Assembly (NCBI RefSeq): GCF_031198435.1
Contig: NZ_CP133548.1
Span: 3,444,001 to 3,508,000, forward strand
DNA from: Pleionea litopenaei
Lineage (GTDB): Bacteria > Pseudomonadota > Gammaproteobacteria > Enterobacterales > Kangiellaceae
Direction: 5' to 3'
DNA: 64,000 nt
The notes beneath the pieces were generated by a model that saw nothing but the letters and a program-made list of their open reading frames with translations, did no database searches and was not told the DNA's origin. This document shows positions 1-7,852 of this stretch, piece after piece. Every line of letters starts with the position of its first letter. Position 1 is the first letter of the stretch. A program made the position numbers and the translations under genes.

Positions 1-35
1 GAGTGCAAAACCAAATTACTTTTAAAATGAGATAA
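1..35 (+). CDS. C-terminal tail of an upstream gene, probably TonB-like (partial)
   Basis: The frame running from base 3 reads VQNQITFKMR and stops at TAA 33-35. A basic/hydrophobic ending of this kind resembles the last beta strand of TonB C-terminal domains, and TonB2-type clusters commonly end in a TPR protein like the next gene. The stop codon overlaps the Shine-Dalgarno of that gene, which indicates one operon. Only about ten residues are visible, so the family is an inference from context. Confidence 0.45.
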   Translation, partial: VQNQITFKMR

Positions 36-48
36 GGAGGAAGTGAAT

Positions 49-1383
49 ATGTTGTCAAAATTGAACAGTTTGCTACTTCGCTTTTTAATGTTAGCAATAA
101 TCACCGTTTCATTGCCTTCGATACTGACAGCGTTAAAGGTTACTGTAAATGGCGGTGAAGCACATGCTGAAGAAAAGAAGAAGCGCCGCTACCCAGCGCT
201 AAGAGCTCGGGTGTTTTCGCAATTAGAACGTGCCCAGAGCTTAGCCGACAAAGGAGAGGTGACTGAAGGTCTTCAAGTGTTAAAGGATCTCGAACGACGT
301 ATTGATCAACTTAACTCGTACGAAAAGGCCATGGTGTACAATTTCATGGCGTACATTCATTACGGTGAAGAGCAAGTGAATCAAGCGGTCTTATCGTTCA
401 AGAAAGTTTTAGAGCAAGATCCAATTCCAGAGAGTTTAGAGCAATCGACTTTATATAGCTTAGCGCAGTTGCAAATGCATCAAGAGAAGTATGATGCCGC
501 TATTGACTATATTCGCCGTTGGTCAAAGCTATCGTCGGATGGAAAAAGCGCACAAAGTGAAAGTCTTTTAGCCAATGCTTATTATGCGAAAAAAGACTAC
601 AAAAAGGCGCTTGGTCATATCAATGAGTCGATTCGGCTTGATAAAGAAGCTGGCAAAGTAAGCTCAGAAAATCTATTGATTTTAAAGCGCGCCGTTCATT
701 ATGAATTAAAACAGCCAGAACAAATCACTTTGGTCACCGAAGATTTAGTTCGACATTACTCCAAGCCTAAGTACTGGGTAGAGCTTGCCAATATGTACGG
801 TGAAACAGGACAAAACAAAAAACAAATGGCGGTAATGGAAGCCGCTCATCAACAAGGATTTGTTACGGCTGAGTCAGACTTGAAAAATTTAGCTCAACTC
901 TACTATTTAAATGGAGCTCCGTTTAAAGCAGGTCAAGTTATGAAGCAAGCCATCGAATCTGGCGCTATGTCCAGTTCATTGAAGAATCTGGAATTCTTGG
1001 CGCAAGCTTGGATGGTAGCGAAAGAGTTTGATCGTGCCGTTCCTGTTTTAGAGAAAGCTGCAGTCTCATCAAGCAGCGGTGATCCTTATGCGCGTTTAGC
1101 TGAGATTTATGTCAATACCGAAAATTGGACCAAAGCGATCGAGATGGGACAAAAGGCATTAGAAAAAGGTCAGCTTACCGATATTAATACGGTGTATATG
1201 GCGCTTGGTATGGCGCATTTCAACTTACAACAATTTGACTTGTCGACGCAGAAATTTCAGATCGCGGCGCGTAATGACAAGTTTGCTAAAATGGCTAATC
1301 AGTGGATTTCATATGTCTCAAAAGAGAAAGAAAAACGTCAACGCTTGTTAGTTGAACTTGGGCAGGAAATCGATCAACTATAA
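49..1383 (+). CDS. TPR-repeat periplasmic protein, probable TonB2-system accessory
   Basis: This 444-residue protein has a hydrophobic N-terminal segment (about residues 10-30) followed by a basic, charged stretch and then tetratricopeptide-type helical repeats to the end. The pattern of alanine, leucine and tyrosine in A-x-x-Y positions recurs about every 34 residues. TPR proteins of this size lie at the end of exbB-exbD-tonB2 operons in Shewanella, Vibrio and relatives and are thought to help the TonB2 complex span the periplasm. The longest frame opens with GTG at 43, only two bases after AAGGAGG (34-40). ATG 49 is eight bases from it and is the better start. The stop of the preceding frame overlaps the ribosome site. 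The role is inferred from architecture and neighbour. Confidence 0.7.
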   Translation: MLSKLNSLLLRFLMLAIITVSLPSILTALKVTVNGGEAHAEEKKKRRYPALRARVFSQLERAQSLADKGEVTEGLQVLKDLERRIDQLNSYEKAMVYNFMAYIHYGEEQVNQAVLSFKKVLEQDPIPESLEQSTLYSLAQLQMHQEKYDAAIDYIRRWSKLSSDGKSAQSESLLANAYYAKKDYKKALGHINESIRLDKEAGKVSSENLLILKRAVHYELKQPEQITLVTEDLVRHYSKPKYWVELANMYGETGQNKKQMAVMEAAHQQGFVTAESDLKNLAQLYYLNGAPFKAGQVMKQAIESGAMSSSLKNLEFLAQAWMVAKEFDRAVPVLEKAAVSSSSGDPYARLAEIYVNTENWTKAIEMGQKALEKGQLTDINTVYMALGMAHFNLQQFDLSTQKFQIAARNDKFAKMANQWISYVSKEKEKRQRLLVELGQEIDQL

Positions 1384-1413
1384 TAATAATCATCTTACAC
1401 TCCCAATTTTCCC

Positions 1414-1438
1414 AACGGCCCTAAGGGCCGTTTTTTTT
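1414..1438 (+). terminator. Rho-independent terminator
   Basis: An 8-bp perfect stem (AACGGCCC with GGGCCGTT) closes a 3-base loop and is followed by a run of T. It lies about 30 bases after the stop of the TPR gene and ends that operon before the opposing gene. Confidence 0.9.
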
Positions 1439-1461
1439 ATGCTCGTCTAGTCAAACATTCG

Positions 1462-2274
1462 TTACTCGAGAGAGTAGTAATACCAAATATTTGGTTCTTC
1501 ATACAGGGCAATTTGGTTATCAATATTGACCTTTAGCGGAGTAATTGCGAAAGGGATAACTTCTTCGCCTGTTCTATTCAAAGAAAGGTTGAGTTGTTGT
1601 TCCCACCAGCGAATACTGGCGTTAATCACAATTGAACGCGCACAAATATTGAGCATGCTAGCACCTTCGAGGGAATGCCGATTGAGCCAAGGGTCGGAGA
1701 GCTCTCCGCTAACTATTCTTTCCATAAATGATTCCATCGGCATTGTTGGATATTGATGCTTGATGACAGGACGAACGGGCACAATCATGTGGTTGATATT
1801 GAAAGAATGAGCAAGTTTTTTGGCGAGTTGGATCAGATACTCTGAAAAATTATGCCCTCGAAACCCAGGTAATACAGTGACTTGTTGAAGAGCGATTGTA
1901 TTCGCTGATGGTGATAAGTGTGCTTGCCGATAAGCCCACCGCCAACCGTCATCCGAGAGTTGTGTAAAGCTTTCACAGTGCAGGGCGATGAGACTAACAC
2001 ACGCCTGCAACTGGTTGGTTGAAGAGTCTCGAATACCAATCATTAGATGGTTATTTTGGTAGTTTTCCCTCTCGGCTGTATCAAATAGCTCGGGAATCTC
2101 GATATCACTAGGCGTTAAAAAATAGTTCGGCCATACTTGAGCAATCAGCTCGTCATAGTCATTGATATTACTTGGATTCGCAACACTCCACTGCAAGGTT
2201 TCTGGCAAACGAATGAGCGACGAAAGTTGTAAGGTTGTTTGTTCGCAGTTAGAAGAGTGCAACGCAGAAAACAA
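1462..2274 (-). CDS. GNAT-fold acyltransferase-like protein
   Basis: The 270-residue protein has an acyl-CoA-binding GNAT signature at residues 132-145 (VTVLPGFRGHNFSEYL), where the usual Q/R-x-x-G-x-G/A is relaxed to R-G-H-N-F. Downstream are VPVRPVIKHQYP and DPWLNRH, then a C-terminal EEPNIWYYY. This VRP-x-x-K-x-x-YP / DPWL / EPNxW series is typical of a GNAT subfamily found near acyl-CoA synthetases and secondary-metabolism genes; substrates are unknown to me. The start is TTG, with GGGAG six bases upstream. It converges on the TPR gene. The family assignment is moderately secure; the reaction is not. Confidence 0.6.
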   Translation of the reverse strand: MFSALHSSNCEQTTLQLSSLIRLPETLQWSVANPSNINDYDELIAQVWPNYFLTPSDIEIPELFDTAERENYQNNHLMIGIRDSSTNQLQACVSLIALHCESFTQLSDDGWRWAYRQAHLSPSANTIALQQVTVLPGFRGHNFSEYLIQLAKKLAHSFNINHMIVPVRPVIKHQYPTMPMESFMERIVSGELSDPWLNRHSLEGASMLNICARSIVINASIRWWEQQLNLSLNRTGEEVIPFAITPLKVNIDNQIALYEEPNIWYYYSLE

Positions 2275-2433
2275 AGTCGGCTCCCGAAAATGATTAGAAT
2301 GTCCAATAGGTCATCAGTCATACAGTAATTTAGCTGTCGGACAAAAGCAAACATACAAACTAATGGGAGATAACTGTAGTATTCAAGTGATCGAAGGATA
2401 GCGCAGCTTTTACGAATAGTAATGTTCGGTAGT

Positions 2434-3504
2434 TTAGGAAAGAGCGACGGCAAGTTTTGGCGCAGCCTGATGCCATAATTGGTCGACTAAATTATTTAGC
2501 TGCTCCGGTTCTGCTCCCTCGGCAATCCATTGCGCCAATGCATTAGCGGTATTAGGGAATTGAATGCGTTGATTTTGATGGCCTTGTTGAGCGATGTTAG
2601 TTAGCCACTGATTAAGTATTTGATGATCAAATGCTTGGCATACCGTCGCTAAACCAAGCTGTTGCAAAGCAAGCGAATTTGAAAGTTGCTCCATTTGGCC
2701 GCCAACCGGTTGAATGAGTAAGTGTTTTCCTAGATGAACCGATTCGCTGGGTAGCTCAAACCCTGCGCCGCAGATAACACCCCTAGTTTTGGCTAGATCA
2801 CTCTGAAAATTTTCTCGAGAAAATGGCCGAATGTGTATGTGACCTTGATCGATTGGCTCGGCAACATCGTGATAGATATAGAAATGATGTTGATCGAAGG
2901 GTTTTACCAACGCGACTAGGTTACTTAAACTTTGAAAGGGGAAGTAAACCAGAATATGTTTAGGATCGACCTCTGGTAAAAAAGTATGCGCATCTACATC
3001 AATGACCGGAGGTAAAATGGGTTGACCGAAATGATGCCAATGCAGTCCTATGGCTTGATCAACTGGTGCGAACCAATTCATCACTTGTTGGGTGAACCAG
3101 TTGTTGCCGCGTTTAGGAATTTTGTATTGAAATGCACTTTGATGTGAAATACCGATACTGGTTTTTTTAGCTCTTCTTGCGGCCCATGCACTGACTGGCT
3201 CAAAGTCACTCACAATTAAGTCATAGTGATTGATTGCAAGGTTTTTGGCGTCTCGAAATAGTTGCGAGAAATTCAACTGTTTCGCCGTTTTAAAGATGTT
3301 TATTTTACCATTTTCTACAGCAAACGTTAGGCCACGAAAACATTGAAAGTCGCCAAAGCATTGCATGTCAAAGTAATCGTCTTTGCTACGGCCACTAAAA
3401 ATCCAGTCAACGCTTATTCCAAACTTTTCGAATGACTTGGCCATCACTCTTGCTCGAGTAATATGACCATTGCCAGTTCCTTGAACGCCATAAAGAATTT
3501 TCAT
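2434..3504 (-). CDS. MJ1255/VC2487-type glycosyltransferase
   Basis: The protein starts MKILYGVQGTGNGHITRA, the N-terminal nucleotide-sugar-fold signature of the family once named after MJ1255 and VC2487 (GT-B fold, distantly like MurG and UDP-glucuronosyltransferases). Near the C-terminus are CGAGFELPSESVHLGKHLL and PVGGQMEQLSNS, the usual donor-binding loop. The open frame extends 58 codons upstream, but that extension lies inside the PAP2 gene in another frame and is not credible. ATG 3504 has AGGAA eight bases upstream and gives a 356-residue product of normal family length. It follows the PAP2 phosphatase by 23 bases on the same strand, so the two probably act together in lipid-linked or membrane glycan metabolism. 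The acceptor is unknown. Confidence 0.8.
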   Translation of the reverse strand: MKILYGVQGTGNGHITRARVMAKSFEKFGISVDWIFSGRSKDDYFDMQCFGDFQCFRGLTFAVENGKINIFKTAKQLNFSQLFRDAKNLAINHYDLIVSDFEPVSAWAARRAKKTSIGISHQSAFQYKIPKRGNNWFTQQVMNWFAPVDQAIGLHWHHFGQPILPPVIDVDAHTFLPEVDPKHILVYFPFQSLSNLVALVKPFDQHHFYIYHDVAEPIDQGHIHIRPFSRENFQSDLAKTRGVICGAGFELPSESVHLGKHLLIQPVGGQMEQLSNSLALQQLGLATVCQAFDHQILNQWLTNIAQQGHQNQRIQFPNTANALAQWIAEGAEPEQLNNLVDQLWHQAAPKLAVALS

Positions 3505-3527
3505 TGAGGTTCCTGTGAGCGATAGTT

Positions 3528-4061
3528 TCAAATAGTGTATTGCGCGATTGACAGGCCGAGTAAAGCTGAACCGATCCCTAAAGTGGCACCCGCCAAAATG
3601 TCGCCGGGATAATGGACTCCGAGTAAAACTCTGGAGGCACCTATCAGAATCGCCCATATAAGAATGGTAAGCGTCCATAGCGGATAAAATTGAATAATTA
3701 ATGTAGCGAAAACAAATGCCGCACCCGTGTGACCCGAGGGAAAGCTGAATTTATCAGACGGAGTAATGAGTGCTTGCAGGCCTTGAATCGACGCTTGTGG
3801 ACGATTGCGTCGAATAACATTCTTTAAAATCAGATACGCACTCACCTCAATGGCAAAGGCGAACAACGCTGAAACAAAGAAGGCAAAGCCATACGTCGTT
3901 TCAAATAACCAAATGAGTAAGGAGAAAGCTAAATAGACGTAACCATCGCCAGAGCGGGACAACCATCGGACAAGATTTCGATACTCTTGACGTTGGCCAG
4001 TATAGATCCACACAAACATTTGCGTGTCTGCTTGATTCATTCTTTGTAAAATTGGCTTCAT
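3528..4061 (-). CDS. PAP2-family membrane phosphatase
   Basis: The 177-residue integral membrane protein carries all three signature motifs of type 2 phosphatidic acid phosphatases: K80-x6-RP (KNVIRRNRP), PSGH at 108-111, and SR-x5-H-x3-D (SRVLLGVHYPGD) at 143-154. The two histidines are the nucleophile and acid/base residues. Family members dephosphorylate phosphatidic acid, phosphatidylglycerol phosphate or undecaprenyl pyrophosphate at the outer face of the inner membrane. The neighbouring glycosyltransferase and the facing dgkA gene both suggest lipid or lipid-carrier metabolism. The exact substrate cannot be read from sequence. Confidence 0.85.
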   Translation of the reverse strand: MKPILQRMNQADTQMFVWIYTGQRQEYRNLVRWLSRSGDGYVYLAFSLLIWLFETTYGFAFFVSALFAFAIEVSAYLILKNVIRRNRPQASIQGLQALITPSDKFSFPSGHTGAAFVFATLIIQFYPLWTLTILIWAILIGASRVLLGVHYPGDILAGATLGIGSALLGLSIAQYTI

Positions 4062-4214
4062 AATTTCGCGTTACATTGGTGGCAAAATTTATGTAAGTTC
4101 ACTTTGCTCGCGGCGCGTGGCAAAAAAGTGAACAAAAGTTGAAGCTTTCGTGACACTCGCTAAAATCAGCGGTCTAAAAAGAAAGTTTTTGATGAACTAC
4201 TTGTGAGGAATTAC

Positions 4215-4610
4215 ATGGCTAAGCCTGGAAAAACTGGATTTGCACGAATCTTTGACGCTTTTTTTTATTCAATGAAAGGATTCAAAGCCGTTTGGAAACA
4301 TGAAGCGGCGTTTCGACAAGAAGCCTTGCTTGCAGCGATTTTGATTCCACTGGCATTTTTCACGGCAACCTCCGCGGTTGAGTTAGTGTTGCTGATTGCC
4401 AGTGTTCTTTGGGTCATAATGGCCGAGCTAGCAAACTCGGCGGTCGAAGCAGTGGTCGACCGTACGGGTAGCGAACGGCATGAGCTTTCGGGTCGAGCAA
4501 AAGATATAGGATCAGCGTTGGTGTTTGTGAGTTTGGCGCTGTTGGCTATTGTTTGGGTGATCATTATTGCGAATCGATTCAATTGGCTAGGCTTTTTATG
4601 GTCCGTCTAA
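4215..4610 (+). CDS. dgkA: Diacylglycerol kinase
   Basis: The product has 131 residues, three predicted membrane helices and the family signature ELANSAVEAVVDRTG, whose glutamates bind ATP-Mg. The upstream RQEALLAA helix supplies another conserved glutamate. DgkA phosphorylates diacylglycerol to phosphatidic acid with ATP and recycles lipid released during periplasmic glucan and lipid A modification. The longest frame begins at GTG 4203, but ATG 4215 has GAGGAA (4205-4210) at the right distance. The gene is divergent from the PAP2 phosphatase, which could run the opposite reaction. Confidence 0.92.
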   Translation: MAKPGKTGFARIFDAFFYSMKGFKAVWKHEAAFRQEALLAAILIPLAFFTATSAVELVLLIASVLWVIMAELANSAVEAVVDRTGSERHELSGRAKDIGSALVFVSLALLAIVWVIIIANRFNWLGFLWSV

Positions 4611-4663
4611 CCTTCGATTTTTAACCGACGATGTTTGATCGCTAAATGATCAAGCCAGGTGCT

Positions 4664-4711
4664 GCATATCAAACCTTCTGTATATCAAAGTTGCCGCATA
4701 TCGAATCGATT
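4664..4711. repeat. Three 16-bp direct repeats (RYATATCRAA core)
   Basis: GCATATCAAA (4664), GTATATCAAA (4680) and GCATATCGAA (4696) recur with an exact 16-base period between dgkA and the small flagellar-like gene. No role is known to me. Confidence 0.5.
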
Positions 4712-4804
4712 CCCTCAGCAGAGCTAAATTTAGATGATCTTAATCATTGGCATTAAAATGCGTTTATCTATAGCAAAGTTGTATAAAAAAACGTCAATCA
4801 GTGC

Positions 4805-4831
4805 TCAATACTTGCTCTTTGGAGCCGATAC
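4805..4831 (+). promoter_or_regulatory. Candidate sigma28 (FliA) promoter
   Basis: TCAA at 4805-4808 is followed, after exactly 15 bases, by GCCGATAC at 4824-4831. This matches the flagellar sigma28 layout (TAAA or TCAA, N15, GCCGATAA) with one -10 mismatch. The predicted transcript would start near 4839, about 60 bases upstream of the small flagellar-rod-like gene. It was found by eye and has not been scored statistically. Confidence 0.5.
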
Positions 4832-4898
4832 AATAGTGACAGCCCCAGATGGTGCTTTTGGCAGCATCCGGTCATTTCAGAGTAAGTTGAGGTAATTT

Positions 4899-5129
4899 AT
4901 GCAAATTGATGGTTTGTCTGCTGCTCTTGGCGGTTTCCAAAACGCCGTGTCTCGCGCTGGCGAGGCAGCTCAAGACATAGCTTCGAGCAGTGTACGCAAA
5001 GAAGGTACTCAAGACTTAGTAAAGCCCCTAGTGGAATTGAAGGTCGCTGAGCGCGATGCTGAGGCTAACGCTAAGGTTATTGAAACCGAAAACAAAGTGC
5101 TCGGCAGCATTATTGATATCGAAGTTTAA
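4899..5129 (+). CDS. Small conserved protein resembling flagellar rod/hook termini
   Basis: This 76-residue protein starts MQIDGLSAALGGFQ and ends LVELKVAERDAEANAKVIETENKVLGSIIDIEV. The ending resembles the amphipathic C-terminal helix of flagellar axial proteins (FlgE, FlgG, FlgC), where an x-N-x-K-x-I-x-T-x-D-x-M/L-L pattern is conserved. Short proteins of this type are widespread in gammaproteobacteria and are sometimes annotated as FlgE-like. The ribosome site is GAGG at 4889-4892. A sigma28-like promoter about 70 bases upstream supports a motility link. No signal peptide is present. The family resemblance is by eye; function is unknown. Confidence 0.7.
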   Translation: MQIDGLSAALGGFQNAVSRAGEAAQDIASSSVRKEGTQDLVKPLVELKVAERDAEANAKVIETENKVLGSIIDIEV

Positions 5130-5184
5130 GTGTGACGAGAGAATAACGAGACGTTATTCACTCGTCAGTTGAACCTAAAGACTC

Positions 5185-5943
5185 ATGGTTATCAATTCAG
5201 CGCCAATCAGTTTACCCTTAAGTACGGCGAATCTCTCGACGGAGACGGTCCGCAATGAAACACGTCTGCAAGAAAGAGTACCAGAAACTAAGCCGACGAC
5301 TGAGAATGTTAAGCTCAAACCCAGTACCGAAGAAACCAGCTCTAGCGCTCAACGCTCCGAAACTCGTAGTGCTGACGGTTCGCAAGCCGAGAGAAATGTC
5401 CAGGAGCGCGGTGAACAGCAACAAGGTCAGCAAAATTCAGAGCAGCGACAGTCTGGCGATCAATCTGAGCGTCAATCTCGGCAAGAAGTGCGAGAACAGC
5501 GTGAAGAGCAAGTTGAGGTTCAACAGCTTAAAGCACGTGACCGCGAAGTTAGGGCTCATGAAGCAGCGCACGCCTCGGTAGGCGGCAACCTAGCCGGCTC
5601 TCCTAGTTACGACTTTAAACGCGGCCCAGACGGTCAACGGTATGCGGTGGGTGGTGAAGTGCCTATCGATGTAGCGGCCGTTCCTGGAGATCCCGCTGCA
5701 ACTATTCGAAAAATGCAGCAAGTTCGTCGGGCAGCACTTGCTCCACGAGATCCATCATCTCAAGATCAAGCCGTTGCTGCGCAAGCCACCGCGCGAGAAG
5801 CACAAGCTCGCGCTGAACTGCAAGAAAAGCGTACTCAAGAGCAAGACAATGAGTCGGCTCAAACTCGTTTTGAAGGTCGCCTTCGTAAGCTTGGAGTGAT
5901 AGAGCAACCAGAAAATGGCGATCGAGTGAGCGTGGTGGCTTAA
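5185..5943 (+). CDS. SprA-related family protein with HExxH motif
   Basis: The 252-residue protein has a low-complexity first half rich in Glu, Gln, Arg and Ser (about residues 20-115), then the conserved segment [41 protein letters not shown]. This is the hallmark of the SprA-related (putative metalloprotease CJM1_0395-type) family. HEAAH fits the HExxH zinc-protease motif. A proline/alanine region ([21 protein letters not shown]) and a coiled-coil tail follow. There is no recognisable signal peptide. It lies 55 bases after the flagellar-like small gene and may be co-transcribed. Catalytic activity in this family is, as far as I know, unproven, and the real target is unknown. Confidence 0.75.
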   Translation: MVINSAPISLPLSTANLSTETVRNETRLQERVPETKPTTENVKLKPSTEETSSSAQRSETRSADGSQAERNVQERGEQQQGQQNSEQRQSGDQSERQSRQEVREQREEQVEVQQLKARDREVRAHEAAHASVGGNLAGSPSYDFKRGPDGQRYAVGGEVPIDVAAVPGDPAATIRKMQQVRRAALAPRDPSSQDQAVAAQATAREAQARAELQEKRTQEQDNESAQTRFEGRLRKLGVIEQPENGDRVSVVA

Positions 5944-6170
5944 GAGACGGCTGAGTCTTCCCCCTATCCGAGCTAAGTCTTACAGCATCCCATTCTCTAT
6001 TCCTTCCTGACCTATATAAAATTCCCTCTCATTAGTCGTTGCTTGATACTGCTCATAAGGCAGGTTAAGCGGGTAGCTTACCGATTTGGACATGCAATCT
6101 GCCGTGAAATCTCTTATAGTGCGCTCTGATAAAAATATATGAGATAGTGGGTTTGAGTTCAGGGGCATTG

Positions 6171-6971
6171 GTGCGGCCATTTTTGAAGTGGGCCGGTGGT
6201 AAATTTCGTCTTATTGACCGTATAGCGGCCACCTTGCCTGATGGCAATCGCCTGATAGAGCCCTTTCTGGGCTCCGGGGCGGTTTTCTTGAATACCAATT
6301 TTGACCGCTACCTACTGGCCGATATTAACCCAGACCTGATCGATCTGTATCAAACCCTGCAACAAGAGGGGGATGAATTCATCGATTACTGTCGGCAATT
6401 TTTTGTGCCTGAGTTGAATCGTCAAAACCGCTACTACGAATTGCGGGAAGAATTCAATGAAATATCACCGGGAATAAGAAAGGCTGCATTATTTCTATAT
6501 TTCAACCGACACGGCTATAATGGACTGTGTCGCTATAATTTAAGCGGGGGGTTTAACGTTCCCTTTGGAAAATACAAAAAACCGTACTTTCCAGCGGCGG
6601 AGATGCAGGCGTTCGCACTTAAAGCAAAACGAGCAACCTTTGTTTGCGAAGATTTTGAAGCAGTGATGAAGCGAGCGAGGCGTGGGCACGTGGTGTATTG
6701 TGACCCGCCGTATGTGCCAATTTCTCCAACGGCTTATTTTACCAGCTATGCTAAACACGGATTTTCTTTACATGACCAGGAACGGTTAGCCTACCAAGCA
6801 AAGCGCTTGGCCAAGCGCAAAGTAACTGTCGTAATTTCCAACCATGAAAATGAAGTGACCCGTGCGATGTATCGCGATGCCAAACTGGTGAGTTTTCCAG
6901 TGCGTCGATTCATCAGTTGTAATGGCAAACAACGGGGAAATGCGGATGAATTATTAGCCATTTTTAGCTAA
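6171..6971 (+). CDS. dam: DNA adenine methylase Dam (GATC)
   Basis: The protein begins RPFLKWAGGKFRLIDRI, the Dam N-terminal AdoMet-binding signature, followed by EPFLGSGAVF, FNRHGYNGLCRYN with FNVPFGKYKKPYFP, and the catalytic DPPY (residues 178-181 from this start). These match Dam methylases that modify adenine in GATC and serve mismatch repair and replication control. The longest frame starts at GTG 6147 without a plausible ribosome site. GTG 6171 lies five bases after AGGGG (6161-6165) and gives a 266-residue protein of standard length, so I prefer it. The usual neighbours (aroB, damX, rpe) are absent; it sits alone between the SprA-like gene and a toxin-antitoxin pair. Confidence 0.93.
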   Translation: MRPFLKWAGGKFRLIDRIAATLPDGNRLIEPFLGSGAVFLNTNFDRYLLADINPDLIDLYQTLQQEGDEFIDYCRQFFVPELNRQNRYYELREEFNEISPGIRKAALFLYFNRHGYNGLCRYNLSGGFNVPFGKYKKPYFPAAEMQAFALKAKRATFVCEDFEAVMKRARRGHVVYCDPPYVPISPTAYFTSYAKHGFSLHDQERLAYQAKRLAKRKVTVVISNHENEVTRAMYRDAKLVSFPVRRFISCNGKQRGNADELLAIFS

Positions 6972-7020
6972 TGCTTAAAAAACTGCTGGTTCATTCTCAT
7001 TTAGAATATAGCCCTAGGTA

Positions 7021-7055
7021 TATAATGAAACGGATCACATTTAGAACAAAATGTG
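7021..7055 (+). promoter_or_regulatory. Putative higBA promoter and inverted-repeat operator
   Basis: A TATAAT hexamer at 7021-7026 is followed by an inverted repeat at 7036-7055 (CACATTT and AAATGTG around a 6-base centre), about 100 bases before the toxin start. A second TATAAT occurs at 7090-7095. HigA-type antitoxins bind inverted repeats over their own promoter. No good -35 box was found, so the assignment is tentative. Confidence 0.35.
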
Positions 7056-7157
7056 CTTAATCAGGCTCCATAAGGGCAATTCCGTGACTTATAATGTTTT
7101 TAATTCGTCAAACATCTTCTCAACTGGAGATGGCGATCAAGCAAGGAGAACTTACTA

Positions 7158-7421
7158 GTGAAAGTCGTAGCAACGCACCGACTCGCTGAAGCTAAAGAGA
7201 AGTTTCCGGCTTCTAAAACAGCACTGGATGGCTGGTACAGAATCATGAATTTTACAGATTTTCCATCGGATATTGCGCTCCGTCGGACCTTCTCAGAGTT
7301 GCGCAATAACGGTAACGAATATTGGTTTTTAGTGCCGGGAACGACCCTTCTACTGAAGGCCATTATTAACTTTTCGGCTCAAGTCGCCATGGTAAAAGAT
7401 GTGCGGCCTGGGGTTTTGTAA
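7158..7421 (+). CDS. HigB-like mRNA interferase toxin, short at the C-terminus
   Basis: The 87-residue product aligns by eye with HigB toxins: MKVVATHRLAEAKEKFPASKTALDGWYRI corresponds to the family's basic N-terminal helix region, RRTFSELR to the conserved x-x-x-FP-S segment, and YWFLVPGTTLLLKAIINF to the central strands. HigB toxins cleave mRNA on translating ribosomes. This copy ends in VRPGVL where typical HigB continues into a H-x-EYD motif, so it may be a divergent subfamily or a weakened toxin. GTG 7158 follows AAGGAG (7143-7148). The antitoxin starts 26 bases downstream, giving the toxin-first order typical of higBA. Confidence 0.7.
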   Translation: MKVVATHRLAEAKEKFPASKTALDGWYRIMNFTDFPSDIALRRTFSELRNNGNEYWFLVPGTTLLLKAIINFSAQVAMVKDVRPGVL

Positions 7422-7444
7422 TCAGAAGCTGAGGGATAAGTGAG

Positions 7445-7852
7445 ATGAACGAAAAACTGCAGCATGCTATTGAGCATTGGGATGCGGTCGCACCACTGGT
7501 ACAGCGACCTGAGTCAGAACGAGACTATGAGTCTCTGGTTCACCAACTAGAGGAAGCAATGACGCTTTCTGGTGAAGACCGAGGAAGTCCAATCAATGGA
7601 TTGATTGAGGGTATGGCTCACGCAGCACACCAATACGAAGAGAAGTTTTTGGTGAACGAAGTGGGCAGTGGCGTATCTGCACTTAAGTACTTAATGAAAG
7701 TGCATAAGATCAAGCAATCCGATCTGAAAGAAGTGGGTAGCCAAGGCGTTGTGTCAGAGATATTAAATGGCAAACGCTCTCTAACGGTTCGTCATATTCG
7801 TGCTCTATCTCGCAGATTTGCGATCAGTCCAAACGCTTTTTTAGAGCCATAG
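7445..7852 (+). CDS. HigA-type antitoxin with helix-turn-helix
   Basis: This 135-residue protein has an acidic N-terminal half followed by a Cro/CI-type helix-turn-helix (about residues 80-132: ALKYLMKVHKIKQSDLKEVG, then VVSEILNGKRSLTVRHIRAL). That layout is characteristic of HigA antitoxins, which neutralise the toxin and repress the pair through the HTH. TGAGGGATAAGTGAG upstream supplies the ribosome site. The partner gene is directly upstream. Assignment is strong from the HTH plus gene order. Confidence 0.85.
   Translation: MNEKLQHAIEHWDAVAPLVQRPESERDYESLVHQLEEAMTLSGEDRGSPINGLIEGMAHAAHQYEEKFLVNEVGSGVSALKYLMKVHKIKQSDLKEVGSQGVVSEILNGKRSLTVRHIRALSRRFAISPNAFLEP

Noticed and set aside
2434-3678. 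Full 414-codon frame including 58 codons upstream of the glycosyltransferase start
   Set aside because: The extension lies inside the PAP2 phosphatase gene and has no ribosome site; the family start and AGGAA support 3504.
5255-5581. Overlapping frame inside the SprA-related gene
   Set aside because: The Lys/Arg-rich composition follows from the low-complexity codons of the real gene in another phase.
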